Made by a program: the position numbers and the translations under genes
Part shown: piece by piece, positions 29,802-39,899 of the stretch
How the letters are laid out: the number at the start of each line of letters is the position of its first letter
How positions within the stretch are numbered: position 1 is the stretch's first letter
Notes under the pieces: model-generated
What the model was told of the DNA's origin: nothing
What the model saw: the letters and a program-made list of their open reading frames with translations, nothing else
Database searches by the model: none
Origin: Planctomycetota bacterium
GTDB lineage: Bacteria; Planctomycetota; Planctomycetia; Pirellulales; Pirellulaceae
DNA length: 64,000 bases
Assembly (NCBI GenBank): GCA_014238905.1
Contig: JABAAE010000002.1
Span: forward strand, 124,001-188,000
Direction of reading: 5' to 3'

Positions 29802-31271
29802 TTGACTAAATCATTTGCGGTGAATCCTCCAGTCGAGAAATCCATTCGCCCAATCCCGCCCCTTCTATCCATCCTGACACTGTTTTTTATTCCATTCGGC
29901 CAAGTTTTCCCCAACTTGAAATTGCTGGCCCAGGAATCCTCAACCACCCTATCCGATAGTACTTCCAACGCGAAATCCGCAATGTTATTGGTCGGAGGGC
30001 ACCGATTCGATACAAAAAGTGGCAAATTCGTCCGCAACAAGGGAATTGTTATTTCAGCTGGCGTCATCCAAAGCATGATCGGCCGCACTTCTGCTTCCAA
30101 TTTGCAACGTCAAATACTGGCTGAAGACGACTACATTCTGCCTGGGTTCATTGATCTCCATGCCCACTACAATGTTCGCCTGTTTAAAAAAAGGCGGGAA
30201 GAATTCCACGTATTGCCAATAGTCTACTTGGCAAACGGAGCTACCGTTACCTTTTCTGCAGGAGAACTCGACCCGCAGGCCATGCAGAAATTGCGGACCG
30301 ATATCGAATCCGGAAAAAAAATCGGACCGAGGCTGATTAATTCTGGTCCCTACTTCGGTCGCGCTCGACCAGATTGGGGAAGACAACGCAATGCAAACCA
30401 AATTGTTGAAGACGTCCGTCACTGGGCGCCGTTGGTAGGCGGGTTCAAAGCCAAATCCATCCGGCCTGATGAGCTAAAAATCCTGATCAAGGAAGCGCAT
30501 TCGCATCAATTAACCGTGACCGGGCATTTGGGATCGGGATTCCGACAGAGTGTCAATCCTCGCGATGCAATCGAAATGGGTATCGATCGGATCGAGCACT
30601 TTCTGGGTGGTGATGCATTGCCGAACACGCGTTCGGCCTACAGTTCTTTAAAAGAGGTGCAGCCGGCAATGCCCGAAATACTCTCCATCATTCGCTTTTA
30701 TGTCGAGAAAGGGATTTGGTTCGACGCGACACTTTCCGCCTATGGTTACTTTGGAAAAAGGGGAGAAGAATACGAATACTGGATTGATGAACGAAAATTT
30801 TTTACCGATTTTGTTCGCGCAAAGCTCAAAGGAAAAGAACGGACTCCTATTGAGACCTTTGAAAAAATATATCAGGTCAAACAAAAGACCATCAGAGCTT
30901 TCTATGAGGCAGGTGGAAAAATCACGCTGGGGACTGACCACTTCAGCGACGGGAGCTTTCTACCAGGATTTGGGGTCCATCGAGAATTGGATGCACTGGT
31001 CAGAAGCGGCATTCCACCGGTGGACGCCATTCGGATTGCCACCATCAACGGGGCCCGTGCTTTAGGAATCGACAAAAATCATGGGAGCCTCGAAACAGGC
31101 AAGTCGGCCGACCTTTATGTGGTAAGCGGGAATCCCCTGAAGAATATTCGCAACACAAGAAATGGAAAAATCGTCGTCAGAGCAGGAAAAGTCTATCAAT
31201 GCGATTCGCTATTGAGGGGGGTTCAAGGGAAACTAGGCCCTCATTCCGAACAGGAGATAGAAGGCTGGTAA
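29802..31271 (+). CDS. Secreted amidohydrolase-family protein
   Basis: A 489-residue metal-dependent hydrolase. The TTG start at 29802 is supported by GGGAG six bases upstream, and a long signal peptide with a hydrophobic core at about residues 17-31 follows, so it acts outside the cytoplasm. Motifs in order are the HAHYN metal pair in GFIDLHAHYN, a GHLGSG and IEHFLGGD histidine set, and the catalytic aspartate in LGTDHFSDG. A C-terminal composite-sandwich segment (LETGKSADLYVVSGNPL) is standard for imidazolonepropionase/dipeptidase-like amidohydrolases. The substrate is unknown; the shape suggests a cyclic amide, dipeptide or lactone. Confidence 0.9.
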   Translation: MTKSFAVNPPVEKSIRPIPPLLSILTLFFIPFGQVFPNLKLLAQESSTTLSDSTSNAKSAMLLVGGHRFDTKSGKFVRNKGIVISAGVIQSMIGRTSASNLQRQILAEDDYILPGFIDLHAHYNVRLFKKRREEFHVLPIVYLANGATVTFSAGELDPQAMQKLRTDIESGKKIGPRLINSGPYFGRARPDWGRQRNANQIVEDVRHWAPLVGGFKAKSIRPDELKILIKEAHSHQLTVTGHLGSGFRQSVNPRDAIEMGIDRIEHFLGGDALPNTRSAYSSLKEVQPAMPEILSIIRFYVEKGIWFDATLSAYGYFGKRGEEYEYWIDERKFFTDFVRAKLKGKERTPIETFEKIYQVKQKTIRAFYEAGGKITLGTDHFSDGSFLPGFGVHRELDALVRSGIPPVDAIRIATINGARALGIDKNHGSLETGKSADLYVVSGNPLKNIRNTRNGKIVVRAGKVYQCDSLLRGVQGKLGPHSEQEIEGW

Positions 31272-31506
31272 AAATGGGTAGAATCCGTGATCGACTGGGA
31301 GTATTGCACGGCCAATAAAGCAAACACCGTTCCTAAAGAAACGCCTGCTAGACTGCAGAATCCCCCGGGTGACAGCATTTTCAGGCTAGCAGCCCATCAG
31401 GATCAAAAGTAATTCTTTCATTAAACGGAAAAACCTGAAAGTTCGGCAAAGTTTCTCACGATAACAACCTTAGAAATTAATTTTCGTTTCGAAGGATGAC
31501 CTCGTT

Positions 31507-32082
31507 ATGTTGAGAAAAATTGTTCCCACTTCTCTCTGCCTACTAGTGGGTTTCATGGCCGTTGCCAACACTGGGTGTTTTCCAGTGACCGGACCGTCAC
31601 TTGGCCTCCTGAGTATCCCAATCCCCGTTTCGCCGTATTACCAGGAAATGGCGGAAGACGAATTTAGAGTTAAGGAAAGATACTCCCGGGTTCCTATTTT
31701 GGGACCATTGACTGCCGGCGGTCCAGCAGTTGCATTGGATCCGCCAAGCGACGAAGAAGTTATGTATGCTTTCGAGCGTGCACGACCACAGCAGGGTGGC
31801 ATTCCATTCCTGCACGAACGCCAGATCAATAATGTCAAAATCATCAAGGAGAAAATCGCTGACTATGTCGATCCTCCTCGATTCGTTCCATTAATCGGTC
31901 CTGCCCAATTGCACCACGCTCATTACAAATGCACGATCTATTTCTCCGAGAAAACCATTATCGGCTGGCCAGTTCCCCACACTTTGGACGATCCAGAAGC
32001 CTCCGAGGTCATTTACATCGACCACAACCACTTCCATCAGGTTGGCAATGTCACCGGTGGAGCCAGCAGCAATTATAAGTAA
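31507..32082 (+). CDS. Planctomycete-type lipoprotein of unknown function
   Basis: A 191-residue exported protein. The signal peptide ends in ANTGC, a plausible lipobox (Cys24). The conserved-looking second half contains KCTIYFSEKTIIGWPVPHT and EVIYIDHNHFHQVG, with several His and Tyr residues. I associate this with a short planctomycete-specific family of unknown function. No enzyme motif is obvious. AGGA ten bases before the ATG at 31507 supports the start. A terminator follows at 32132. It is monocistronic. Confidence 0.8.
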   Translation: MLRKIVPTSLCLLVGFMAVANTGCFPVTGPSLGLLSIPIPVSPYYQEMAEDEFRVKERYSRVPILGPLTAGGPAVALDPPSDEEVMYAFERARPQQGGIPFLHERQINNVKIIKEKIADYVDPPRFVPLIGPAQLHHAHYKCTIYFSEKTIIGWPVPHTLDDPEASEVIYIDHNHFHQVGNVTGGASSNYK

Positions 32083-32116
32083 CGGGCAAAACGCTCGAAC
32101 GGGCAAAACGCTCGAC
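32083..32116. repeat. 17-bp tandem duplication, two copies
   Basis: Two adjacent 17-base units (32083-32099 and 32100-32116), identical except for the last base, directly after the stop codon of the lipoprotein gene and before its terminator. Confidence 0.88.
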
Positions 32117-32131
32117 CTGCGAAAAACATCA

Positions 32132-32163
32132 AAGCCTCAGCATGCTATGCCGAGGCTTTTTTT
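32132..32163 (+). terminator. Intrinsic terminator of the lipoprotein gene
   Basis: Stem AAGCCTCAGCAT / ATGCCGAGGCTT (32132-32143, 32147-32158) with one mismatch, a 3-base loop and a run of T at 32157-32163. Confidence 0.9.
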
Positions 32164-32271
32164 GTTGCAGAATTACGTTTTGGGTCAAGGCAACCCAAAA
32201 GCATCGACCCAATCCCACCAAACATGAGTTTCAAAAAACTCGCCGGCAATGCCATTATTTCTAGCCAATCG

Positions 32272-33573
32272 CTAGCGATACTGTTGGAAGAATCCCTTGG
32301 GCTGAGGAGTCTCCTCTGTGAGAATCTTCCACGTAGATCCCATCTCTCGCATCGACCGGAATTCTTTGGGCAAATAGGCTATTTCAAGCTGCGGCGTGGG
32401 CAATATCTTGCCACCGGCAAACTTGGAATCCATCGCAAAATTGACCATCCCGGTCGTCAACAGGGTCCGCTCGATCGAATAGGGCGAACTTCTGTTTTTG
32501 AAGTGGGTCTGAATCGAGTGAGAGAGAGCCTTGAACAAGTTACGGTTGTTCCATGGACCAACATAGAATCGGCAGGCCTTGATAGCCGAATCATCTTTGA
32601 GTGAACAGCCAAACGCCCAGTTATTGCCTTTGATCTGCTTAATGCTCAGGCAGGTAGCCATCAGCCCATCCTTGTATTCCAAATGAATCCCATGCGATGT
32701 CTTGATAATCTCCTCGAAGGACAAATTAGCCTCGGAATCGACCGCCCGCATTGCCTTATCAAATATTTCCCGTGAGATCTCACCCTTTTCCATTTTTTCC
32801 AAGACCGCGTTGCTATCGAGAAATTGAAGCCTTGCAACACCCGTTTCCCCCCCCTTGCGACTTTCAATCATGGACTGCAATACCTCCAGCCCATGAAAAT
32901 CATACGATTCCACACCGCCACCATGAATGGAAATCGCTTCCACAATTTCACATCCCGGGGACAACTCCAAATTGGGAATTCTCTGGGCCAGGGGCACCGA
33001 ACTTCCCGCCATCAATGGGCATACATTCTCCATCGACTGGTCGAACATCTCTTTCGACCAATCCCAACGAAAAGAAAGATGCTTGTCATTGAAAATCGGA
33101 ATCCCCCTACCCGATTTCTTGACACATTTTAGTATTTCATCAAAGAACCGTTTCCTTGGGTACTGGTGTCGTCCTAGTTCATCAAATGGATAGTCACCAT
33201 GTTCTCCAATCGACAGGACCGCATCGACTTTTAATTCAGCCCCACCCAAACTGCACGCTTTCTGAATCGTGTCGTAGATGGGGATACCATATTTCCGAGC
33301 GATCCCCCGCGCCATGTCGCCAGCAGGAAACTGATCAACGTACATCGCAACAACATTCACACCGGGCTCTGTCTTTTGCCCGTTAAACATGTAGGGCTGC
33401 ACGAAATTTTCCATGATCACATGGGCATGAGAGCGATAAGTCATCGCAGTCATGATCACCGCAACCTCTGGTGTGGCCGCCGTTGAAAGTGGATCGTTTT
33501 TCCCCAAACAAAACCCAGGGCCCAATCCCGCTAAGGCACTGGACTCCAGAAAACCTCGTCTAGATATCGACAT
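32272..33573 (-). CDS. Tat-exported protein of unknown function
   Basis: A 433-residue protein with a twin-arginine signal (SRRGFLESSAL, residues 4-14), so it would be exported folded, possibly with a cofactor. AGGGAG five bases upstream of the ATG is a strong ribosome site. The mature part begins with a strand-loop-helix (EVAVIMTAMTYRSHAHVI) and has GEHGDYPFDELGRHQ, EAISIHGGGVESYDFHG and GSSVPLA segments rich in His and Asp. This type is frequent in planctomycetes near Gfo/Idh oxidoreductases and is not assigned a reaction. It is on its own here, converging on the lipoprotein gene. Confidence 0.8.
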   Translation of the reverse strand: MSISRRGFLESSALAGLGPGFCLGKNDPLSTAATPEVAVIMTAMTYRSHAHVIMENFVQPYMFNGQKTEPGVNVVAMYVDQFPAGDMARGIARKYGIPIYDTIQKACSLGGAELKVDAVLSIGEHGDYPFDELGRHQYPRKRFFDEILKCVKKSGRGIPIFNDKHLSFRWDWSKEMFDQSMENVCPLMAGSSVPLAQRIPNLELSPGCEIVEAISIHGGGVESYDFHGLEVLQSMIESRKGGETGVARLQFLDSNAVLEKMEKGEISREIFDKAMRAVDSEANLSFEEIIKTSHGIHLEYKDGLMATCLSIKQIKGNNWAFGCSLKDDSAIKACRFYVGPWNNRNLFKALSHSIQTHFKNRSSPYSIERTLLTTGMVNFAMDSKFAGGKILPTPQLEIAYLPKEFRSMREMGSTWKILTEETPQPKGFFQQYR

Positions 33574-33737
33574 GATGACTCCCTCAGTGTCTGGAAAACA
33601 TCTCTGCCACTTAATCTAACCGGTCATTCAGCCCGATGCCAACTTCAGGCAAGGTCAATCATCAACCTCAATTGAATTCAGGGAAAAACGACCACCAGAC
33701 AGGGCAGCCACCAATCTGACAGTATGCGAGGGTTTAT

Positions 33738-34631
33738 TTAGAAAGGTCCATCGTCGGCATTGGGAGCCTTGACGAGCTCTTTCAGAGCATCAAGGCTGGC
33801 CAGTAAATCGTCCCGTGAAATCTGGAGCCAACCCTCGGATTTATGGTTTAAAATCGCTAATTTAAAGGAGTCAAAGGCCTCCATCAGGTCATCTGGCAGG
33901 TCTCCAATATTTTCAAACGGCCGTACAAACTCGACCGTATCACCATCACCTTCGGCATAGATTTTCGAGCCGTTAGTCCCTGGTTCACCTGCCGCAGAGA
34001 GATTGCCTTCATCACCAAAATCAGGTCCTTCATGGCGCGGCCCCGTTTCACCCGGGGTACTCTGACCCGGTTCCTTGTTAATTGCCGGTTCAAAATCCTC
34101 ATCCAATTCAGCGGAAATCACCTGGTAATCTTCCGGTTGATCGGCGGGAATACTGCCCATTGTCTCCCAGCGTTGTTTTCGCATTTGGGACACAGACCAC
34201 TTATTCTGAATGGCTCCTTCCAGCCATAACTCCGGATCGTTCCAATCAATCGCAGCGTGAAAATGGCTCCAATACAGTCCAGAAAAATCGGTCTTTGAAT
34301 CACCAAATTTCTGAAAAACGCGACGCAGTCTCCCAACATGTTGCGAAGTCACACCACCCACCAGTTGGCTCCAAGCTTCATCAGAATACTGGGTGGCGGG
34401 TGCTTCAGCGGTCACCAACGCCTCACGCCACTGAAAAATAATCGCTCCTTTTTCCCAGTTGGTCGTACTGACGAGATTGTTCCATTTGCCAATAAACGGC
34501 TCGGAGGAGTTGGAATGCAATTCCGCATCCAATTCAATATCTTGGGAAACCTGTTTCGCTGAATCCAGGTTGTCCGATTCCGCCACCTTGGGAGAATTTT
34601 TGCGAACGGTCTTTTTGGTGCGCGACTTCAT
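33738..34631 (-). CDS. Conserved protein of unknown function, ParB/DNA-binding-like context not proven
   Basis: A 297-residue soluble protein. The ATG at 34631 was chosen over 34694 because the first 21 residues look like a non-coding extension. An N-terminal basic, low-complexity stretch precedes a well-folded, Trp-rich domain (about residues 50-155) with GRLRRVFQKFG, GLYWSHFHAAIDWND and WSVSQMRKQRWE. This reads like a helix-turn-helix-containing domain, and similar segments occur in many planctomycete proteins. The acidic, Pro-rich linker ends in a helical tail. No known function. It is divergent from the AI-2E permease gene across about 450 bases. Confidence 0.75.
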   Translation of the reverse strand: MKSRTKKTVRKNSPKVAESDNLDSAKQVSQDIELDAELHSNSSEPFIGKWNNLVSTTNWEKGAIIFQWREALVTAEAPATQYSDEAWSQLVGGVTSQHVGRLRRVFQKFGDSKTDFSGLYWSHFHAAIDWNDPELWLEGAIQNKWSVSQMRKQRWETMGSIPADQPEDYQVISAELDEDFEPAINKEPGQSTPGETGPRHEGPDFGDEGNLSAAGEPGTNGSKIYAEGDGDTVEFVRPFENIGDLPDDLMEAFDSFKLAILNHKSEGWLQISRDDLLASLDALKELVKAPNADDGPF

Positions 34632-35077
34632 GTATCCATTCTTTCGGGTGAAGCTTTTTTGGAATTGCGTTGCCCGCTTTGGGAATCCAGCCAAAATGGG
34701 GAACCGGCAGTAGCAGTCGGCGAAACTGATCTTTGGTCGAGTTGGCTAAATTATCACTCATCCAAGAAATGACCAGCCAGTTTCTTTTTTTTTCGTTTCG
34801 CCCGTGGATTGCCGGGTTGCAAGGGATAAAAAAGTTTTTTTTCAATTGGGGAAAACCTGTTCACTGGCAATCATTCCAAGCCAACCAGCTCACCGAATCC
34901 CTCTGGCAGCTAAGACCGAATCTGGCTCTGCTTGGCCGCCAGCTTAAAGTTCGACTGATGCGAAACGCCCCGGCCCCGGTCATACTTCTTTTTTGAACGC
35001 CGTCATTAGGCTATTCTGTTGCATGCTTCGAAGAATTCGTTGTCGTCCAGACCTTTTGTGTGTTCAGGGAAACCAAC
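34632..35077. other. Intergenic region between divergent genes
   Basis: About 450 bases holding the promoters of the two divergent genes. A 87-codon plus-strand frame at 34733-34996 shows no motif and was rejected. Several T-rich stretches occur near 34790-34850. No RNA or repeat was recognised. Confidence 0.4.
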
Positions 35078-36811
35078 GTGTCAAGATATGTCTCATTCGG
35101 GGTGCTGATCGCCGTTCTGCTCTTGCTGAGTATCATCTTCTACCAGGTGATGTCAGCGTTTATTTTGCCGCTATTTTTGGCAGCAGTTCTGGTCGTTATT
35201 TTCCGACCAGTCCATCTTTGGATGATCAAAAAATGCCAAGCTCGCATACGACTGGCCTCCGGTTTAACGACAGCCATTATTGGCTTGGCGGTGATAGCCC
35301 CAATCGTGATTGCAAGTCTCATCTCGCTAGGAGAGGCTCGACAACTTTTTAAAGGCCTGACTGCCAGTGGCATCGAACAGCATGTCAAACGGATTCGCAA
35401 GAGCCTTCATTTACAGATTCCAGCTGCTGAGGAATTGCATGGCGTTGATGATGAAGTGCGCAGCCTCGACATTCGCAATCTGGAGGAATTCTCCAGCGCC
35501 CGGAAAAAGCTGAATGACATTCAGGAAGCCGCTCATAAACTTGGATTGGCACTTGGAATCCTACCGGAATCGCCTCCATCGAAAAGTTTAAATAATGAAA
35601 ACCAATGGAGCCTTTCACACCAGCAGAAATGGGAAGCCTTCTTGCTCTCGCTCGAACAATCCAGAAATTTGCAAGCGGAATTGACAGGCGAATTGCAAAC
35701 GACAAAGCCACTGTTTCCGGCTGGTGAAACTCAGAGTGAGTCAGGCCTGCGTGAAGACGTCCCCATTGATAAAACAAAGGAAACTGGCACTGGTTCCAAA
35801 CCTGATCGTGCTGACGCAGAAAAAACTCAAGCTAAAAAGATTAGATCCCAGTATCGAGTTGCGTTGCAAAATGTTGTCAATTCGTATCACCAGTTCCGCC
35901 TTCTTTACTTGGGAGGTCAGTTAAACGCCTTTCTAAAAGAGATCGTCAATCCGACTCCCGCCGAATTTGAAAAATACAATAATTCATTGGTCGACTGGAT
36001 TTCAACAAATTTTCTTTCACTGGGTGGGCGGGCTTCCCAATTCCTATTCTCTCTGGTCTTTAGCGGCTTAATCATGATGGTGGCCGTTTATTTCTTTTTG
36101 GCCGATGGTTCGAAAATGATTCAGACGATCAAGTTCCTGTCACCGATTGAAGATCATCATGAGGACGAACTTTTTCTAGAATTCGAAAAGGTAAGTCGCG
36201 CTGTCGTCGTCGCTACGCTGATTACTGCATTGGTGCAGGGATTGCTGGCCGGAATCGGGTATTACCTGGCAGGCGTCCACGCGATCTTTTTGTTGGTCAT
36301 GTTAACAACACTCTTGGCACTGGTACCCTTTGTCGGTGCTGGAGCGGTTTGGATCCCTACCTGTTTTTACCTGTATTTAATTGAAAATCAGGTCGGCGCA
36401 GCCATATTCCTTGCAATCTGGGGAACCGCTGTCGTGTCAACAATCGACAACTTCCTTAAGCCCTGGATCTTGCATGGTCAATCCAATATCCATCCTTTAT
36501 TTGCTTTGCTCAGTGTCTTGGGAGGTGTTTCTGTCTTAGGGCCCATTGGCATCCTAGTCGGCCCCATGCTGGTAGCCTTTTTGCAGACTCTGTTAAAGAT
36601 ACTTCAAAGTGAACTGACAGCTCTTGACGGTGAACAGACATCTGGCACTGAGACAACAACCCATCCGACAACACTGAAAACGGACGCAGACTCACCCGGT
36701 CCCTCTACGACCAATGCCGAGGGTGATGCCCTTGGGTTGGACAATGCCGGCAGCAAACCAAATCAGCCAACACCCCCCGCGAAAAAAAAACCAAATAGAC
36801 CTCAAGAGTAA
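35078..36811 (+). CDS. AI-2E family transporter with large central insertion
   Basis: A polytopic membrane protein of the AI-2E (TqsA/PerM) family, whose members export small molecules, including autoinducer-2 in some cases, or sodium. The start is the GTG at 35078, with AGGGA seven bases upstream, not the GTG at 35060. Two N-terminal helices are followed by a soluble insertion of about 200 residues, charged and coil-rich (residues about 95-300), and a C-terminal membrane block of about five helices with the family motifs (FVGAGAVWIPT, WGTAVVSTIDNFLKPWI and LGPIGILVGPMLVA). The C-terminal 60 residues are Thr/Pro-rich and disordered. The 577-residue size is well above the usual 350. Substrate unknown. 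Confidence 0.9.
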   Translation: MSRYVSFGVLIAVLLLLSIIFYQVMSAFILPLFLAAVLVVIFRPVHLWMIKKCQARIRLASGLTTAIIGLAVIAPIVIASLISLGEARQLFKGLTASGIEQHVKRIRKSLHLQIPAAEELHGVDDEVRSLDIRNLEEFSSARKKLNDIQEAAHKLGLALGILPESPPSKSLNNENQWSLSHQQKWEAFLLSLEQSRNLQAELTGELQTTKPLFPAGETQSESGLREDVPIDKTKETGTGSKPDRADAEKTQAKKIRSQYRVALQNVVNSYHQFRLLYLGGQLNAFLKEIVNPTPAEFEKYNNSLVDWISTNFLSLGGRASQFLFSLVFSGLIMMVAVYFFLADGSKMIQTIKFLSPIEDHHEDELFLEFEKVSRAVVVATLITALVQGLLAGIGYYLAGVHAIFLLVMLTTLLALVPFVGAGAVWIPTCFYLYLIENQVGAAIFLAIWGTAVVSTIDNFLKPWILHGQSNIHPLFALLSVLGGVSVLGPIGILVGPMLVAFLQTLLKILQSELTALDGEQTSGTETTTHPTTLKTDADSPGPSTTNAEGDALGLDNAGSKPNQPTPPAKKKPNRPQE

Positions 36812-36857
36812 AATCCGGCAACCCAATCCGAGCTAGATTTCGGTGAGACCGAGCCAA

Positions 36858-36891
36858 GTTTTTGGAAGCCTAATTGTTTTTGGAAGCCTAA
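36858..36891. repeat. 18-bp-period tandem duplication
   Basis: A 16-base sequence occurs twice (36858-36873 and 36876-36891) with period 18, just after the stop codon of the Nramp-like gene on the minus strand. Confidence 0.9.
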
Positions 36892-36894
36892 CGA

Positions 36895-38232
36895 TCAAGT
36901 CAGCTTTAGCCAAATGCCCCAACCGGTACGCACTGCCAAAACCGATACCAACACCAAGCCAACATAGGCCACTACAAATAGCCAATTAGGAATCGGTTTA
37001 CCATCTCTTTTGGCTAGGTGGGCGAGGTAGAGTATTGCCATTGCCAAGCCTGGATTTCCGATCACCGTCAATGCTTGGGCAAAGATAATGACGCCAATTG
37101 TTGAGTCACCGCCGAAACAGGTCGCCAAAATGGCCACCCCCATTCCAAACGCAAGAGCTACGATGGTTAAAGCCTTGGTCCAGGGAGAATCCACCCCGCC
37201 GCTTTTTCCAAGGCCATCCGCCATGACCGATCCACCAATCATTGCATTCACTAAGAATGAACTAAACGCGCCGGCAAAAATCCCTCCACAAAACAGAACG
37301 TAGGCAAAACTCCCAAAAAGCGGCTTAAGCTGGCGAGCGACCTCTGATGCTGACGTCAATTCCGCTGGCTTTATGGTCCCATGCAATTGGGCTGCCGCGG
37401 TACAGAGAATCAGGGCAGAAATACCAGCCAGAATAGCGATACCAAAAATGGAATCAATCGATCCATTTCGGATGTTCGCCAAGGACCAACCCTTTTCCTT
37501 GACGAGGTAGGCCTGATAGAGTGCCCCCGCGACAGAAAAAGTTGTTGCAATCATTCCCTGGATCGCCCCCATCGGATCAACAAATTTAATGGATTCACCA
37601 CCATCAACACCCACCGCAGTTGCCTCAAATGGAAGAAATCCATTTTCAAAAAAACCGTTTGGAAATGACGGAATCAATCCTGCGAAGACATCAAGGAGCG
37701 ATACTCTTGCGAAAATAAAATTCGTAGCAAACCCTACCAACATGACCATGACCATGAAAAACATTAGCCGCTCAATGGGCCGATAGAGTTTTCTCGCTCC
37801 GTAAAGCACACCGACCAATAACCCATTCAATCCCAGGAGAATACCAATCTTCATTCCAATTGGAATTTTTTCGTCTGGAAAAAAAGGTTCGACAGCAAGC
37901 AAGATCGCAAGGTTGTTACTCGACTGAAAGCAGGCAACGATCCCAAAAACAGTCAACCCTACGATCACCGCCACAGGCCTTCCCAATCGATTTGCAATTT
38001 CGGTGCAAAACGAATCGTCATAGGAAACGCCTATCCATCCTGAAAGCATGACAGTCGCCATCATCAAGATGCCTGAAAGTCCCAGAACCCAAAGTAATTG
38101 ATAACCGTGAGCACACCCAACCTTGCTGCTAGTTACAATGCTTCCTGGTCCCAGCACGACCGAAGCCACGATGATGGCGGGACCGATCAAGTACCAGAGC
38201 GACAGCAGGCTACCTTTTTTCTTGTTTTCCAT
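36895..38232 (-). CDS. Nramp-related metal transporter, divergent
   Basis: An approximately eleven-helix transporter of the Nramp (divalent metal) superfamily. Length and topology match, and the regular Gly/Ala-rich helix pattern fits, but the key metal-binding motifs differ: helix 1 has GPG (29-31) where Nramps have DPGN, and helix 6 has SVAG where they have an M-P-H type sequence. It may therefore belong to an outlying branch with another ion or substrate. The start is the ATG at 38232, which overlaps the stop codon of the small ORF upstream as TGATG, indicating translational coupling; the GTG at 38235 is a less likely start. Confidence 0.85.
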   Translation of the reverse strand: MENKKKGSLLSLWYLIGPAIIVASVVLGPGSIVTSSKVGCAHGYQLLWVLGLSGILMMATVMLSGWIGVSYDDSFCTEIANRLGRPVAVIVGLTVFGIVACFQSSNNLAILLAVEPFFPDEKIPIGMKIGILLGLNGLLVGVLYGARKLYRPIERLMFFMVMVMLVGFATNFIFARVSLLDVFAGLIPSFPNGFFENGFLPFEATAVGVDGGESIKFVDPMGAIQGMIATTFSVAGALYQAYLVKEKGWSLANIRNGSIDSIFGIAILAGISALILCTAAAQLHGTIKPAELTSASEVARQLKPLFGSFAYVLFCGGIFAGAFSSFLVNAMIGGSVMADGLGKSGGVDSPWTKALTIVALAFGMGVAILATCFGGDSTIGVIIFAQALTVIGNPGLAMAILYLAHLAKRDGKPIPNWLFVVAYVGLVLVSVLAVRTGWGIWLKLT

Positions 38233-38432
38233 CACAACTGTTTTTCCACGAATGTTTTTTTCACTCCCAAGATCACCTGGCTTGGGACATCCTTGGACTC
38301 AGCGACCCGAATCTTGTCTTTGGGAATCTCGCTGGTCGTCAACTGACCGTCAATCTGGCACCGGCCACGCCATTTCTTGCCACCGGGAGACAAAGCGTTC
38401 GGATCGGAGGGAGGTCTTCGATGAAAGAACAT
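38232..38432 (-). CDS. Small protein coupled to the Nramp-like transporter
   Basis: A 66-codon frame with a very strong ribosome site (GGAGGGG seven bases before the ATG at 38432). Its stop codon overlaps the start of the transporter gene as TGATG, the classical signature of translational coupling. The 66-residue product is basic and rich in Lys, Arg and Pro at the start, without an obvious membrane helix or known domain; the second half (CQIDGQLTTSEIPKDKIRV) reads as a small beta fold. It could be a regulator or a subunit of the transporter, or merely a leader that adjusts its expression. Confidence 0.6.
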   Translation of the reverse strand: MFFHRRPPSDPNALSPGGKKWRGRCQIDGQLTTSEIPKDKIRVAESKDVPSQVILGVKKTFVEKQL

Positions 38433-38747
38433 CGTTCTGCCCCTCCGCCTTCGCCCCCCTCTTCTACCTCACCACCTAGCAATTTTAACCCGTATTAGGG
38501 CAAGAGCTTCTATCATACCAACTTTGTGCTGGCATAGTGGTTTCTACCTTGTCTGCCCCGTAAAATGCCGAGTGAAAACGACTTTTCCTCGATCTTCCAT
38601 GGGTAGGGTCGTAGCAGTATCAAAATCACTTTTACAAAGCTTTTACATGGAAAACACGTAACTCAAAATTTAGGCCCCACCCGAAGCCGTACAATCCAGT
38701 ACGAATCTTTATTTTGTTGTTTCCCCTTTAATGTTTCCGAGTCTTTG
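38433..38747. other. Intergenic region between divergent genes
   Basis: About 315 bases that must hold the promoters of the small-ORF/Nramp transcript and of the desaturase. Sequence is AT-rich near 38640-38745. No repeat, hairpin or coding frame worth calling. Confidence 0.4.
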
Positions 38748-39812
38748 ATGCCAACCACATTTGTTGATAAATCAGTGCGATCCAGAAAAGACAGCACCAA
38801 AAAAAATCCTAATCTCTCAAAGACTGATTTCGCATCTACGGCCCCCCAAGCCAATACCGATCTCGGTTCAAACTCCACTGCGACAGTTGACCTTTCCAGG
38901 ATTCCCACTGTCGACCATCAAAAGAATCCAGACTCGATTGCACCGAGCCGGTTAGCGATCATTCTGGCCGTTGGTGGTCCGCCGCTGGCGTTAGGAATCG
39001 GTTTAGCTTGGGCCGTATCGACTGGCGGACTCAACCCAATGTTTATCGCACTCATCTTTGGTGGATGGATTGCCACGGGCTTGGGAATTACCGTCGGCTA
39101 CCACCGTATGGTGGCCCATCGGGGTTTTGAAACGCACGATTGGGTACGAGCGTTTTGGATAGCCATGGGAACCATGGCATTGGAAGGCTGCCCCTTACAA
39201 TGGAGTACGGTCCACCGCAAACATCACAAACATAGCGATCAGGATCTGGACCCACATACGCCGCACAAGAAAAATCACGGTTGGCTAAAGGGATTGTTTT
39301 TTTCCCACTTGGGTTGGATGTTTCAACAGCATACGTTTGTCGAAGACGTCGAGAAGTTTTCCCCTGATTTGCGCAAAGACCGGGTTGTGATGTTTTTTCA
39401 CCGAACCTACGTCTACTGGATCCTGTTATCGATCATGATCCCGGTAGGAATCGGATATCTGATCGAACCGACTTGGAGAGGAGCCCTATTCGGATTTTTG
39501 TTTGGAGCAGGTGCGAGAATCTTCTGGACGCATCACATCACGTGGTCGATTAATTCCGTTTGCCATATTTTTGGCTCACAGCCCTTTACAGCAAAAGACT
39601 ATAGTCGGAACAACTTTCTGTTTGGAGTCCTGGCGTTCGGAGAAGGCTGGCATAACAACCACCATGCATTTCCAAATTCCGCCAGACACGGACTGAAATG
39701 GTGGCAAATCGATCTAAGTTGGGTTGTCATTCGAACCATGTCCCTGGTTGGTTTGGCCTGGAATGTCAAAACGCCCTCGAAAAAAGAGATCATTTCAAAG
39801 GCCAAAGGCTGA
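38748..39812 (+). CDS. Acyl-CoA/fatty acid desaturase, delta-9 type
   Basis: A membrane di-iron desaturase that puts a double bond into acyl chains. The three histidine boxes are in the expected order: HRMVAH, HRKHH and HNNHH, with a further His after box two (DPHTPH). About 55 N-terminal residues are polar and disordered; the four membrane helices follow in two pairs. Length 354 is normal for the acyl-CoA type. The ATG at 38748 was preferred to the adjacent TTG. It is followed, 88 bases later on the same strand, by a sensor kinase and response regulator, which suggests control of membrane composition. Confidence 0.93.
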   Translation: MPTTFVDKSVRSRKDSTKKNPNLSKTDFASTAPQANTDLGSNSTATVDLSRIPTVDHQKNPDSIAPSRLAIILAVGGPPLALGIGLAWAVSTGGLNPMFIALIFGGWIATGLGITVGYHRMVAHRGFETHDWVRAFWIAMGTMALEGCPLQWSTVHRKHHKHSDQDLDPHTPHKKNHGWLKGLFFSHLGWMFQQHTFVEDVEKFSPDLRKDRVVMFFHRTYVYWILLSIMIPVGIGYLIEPTWRGALFGFLFGAGARIFWTHHITWSINSVCHIFGSQPFTAKDYSRNNFLFGVLAFGEGWHNNHHAFPNSARHGLKWWQIDLSWVVIRTMSLVGLAWNVKTPSKKEIISKAKG

Positions 39813-39899
39813 AACCAGTCTCATATTGGTTGCTATTGGCGTAACGACCTTCCTATGATGTAGGGAAACCTTGTCATCATATTGTTCGCGGATTAAAAA

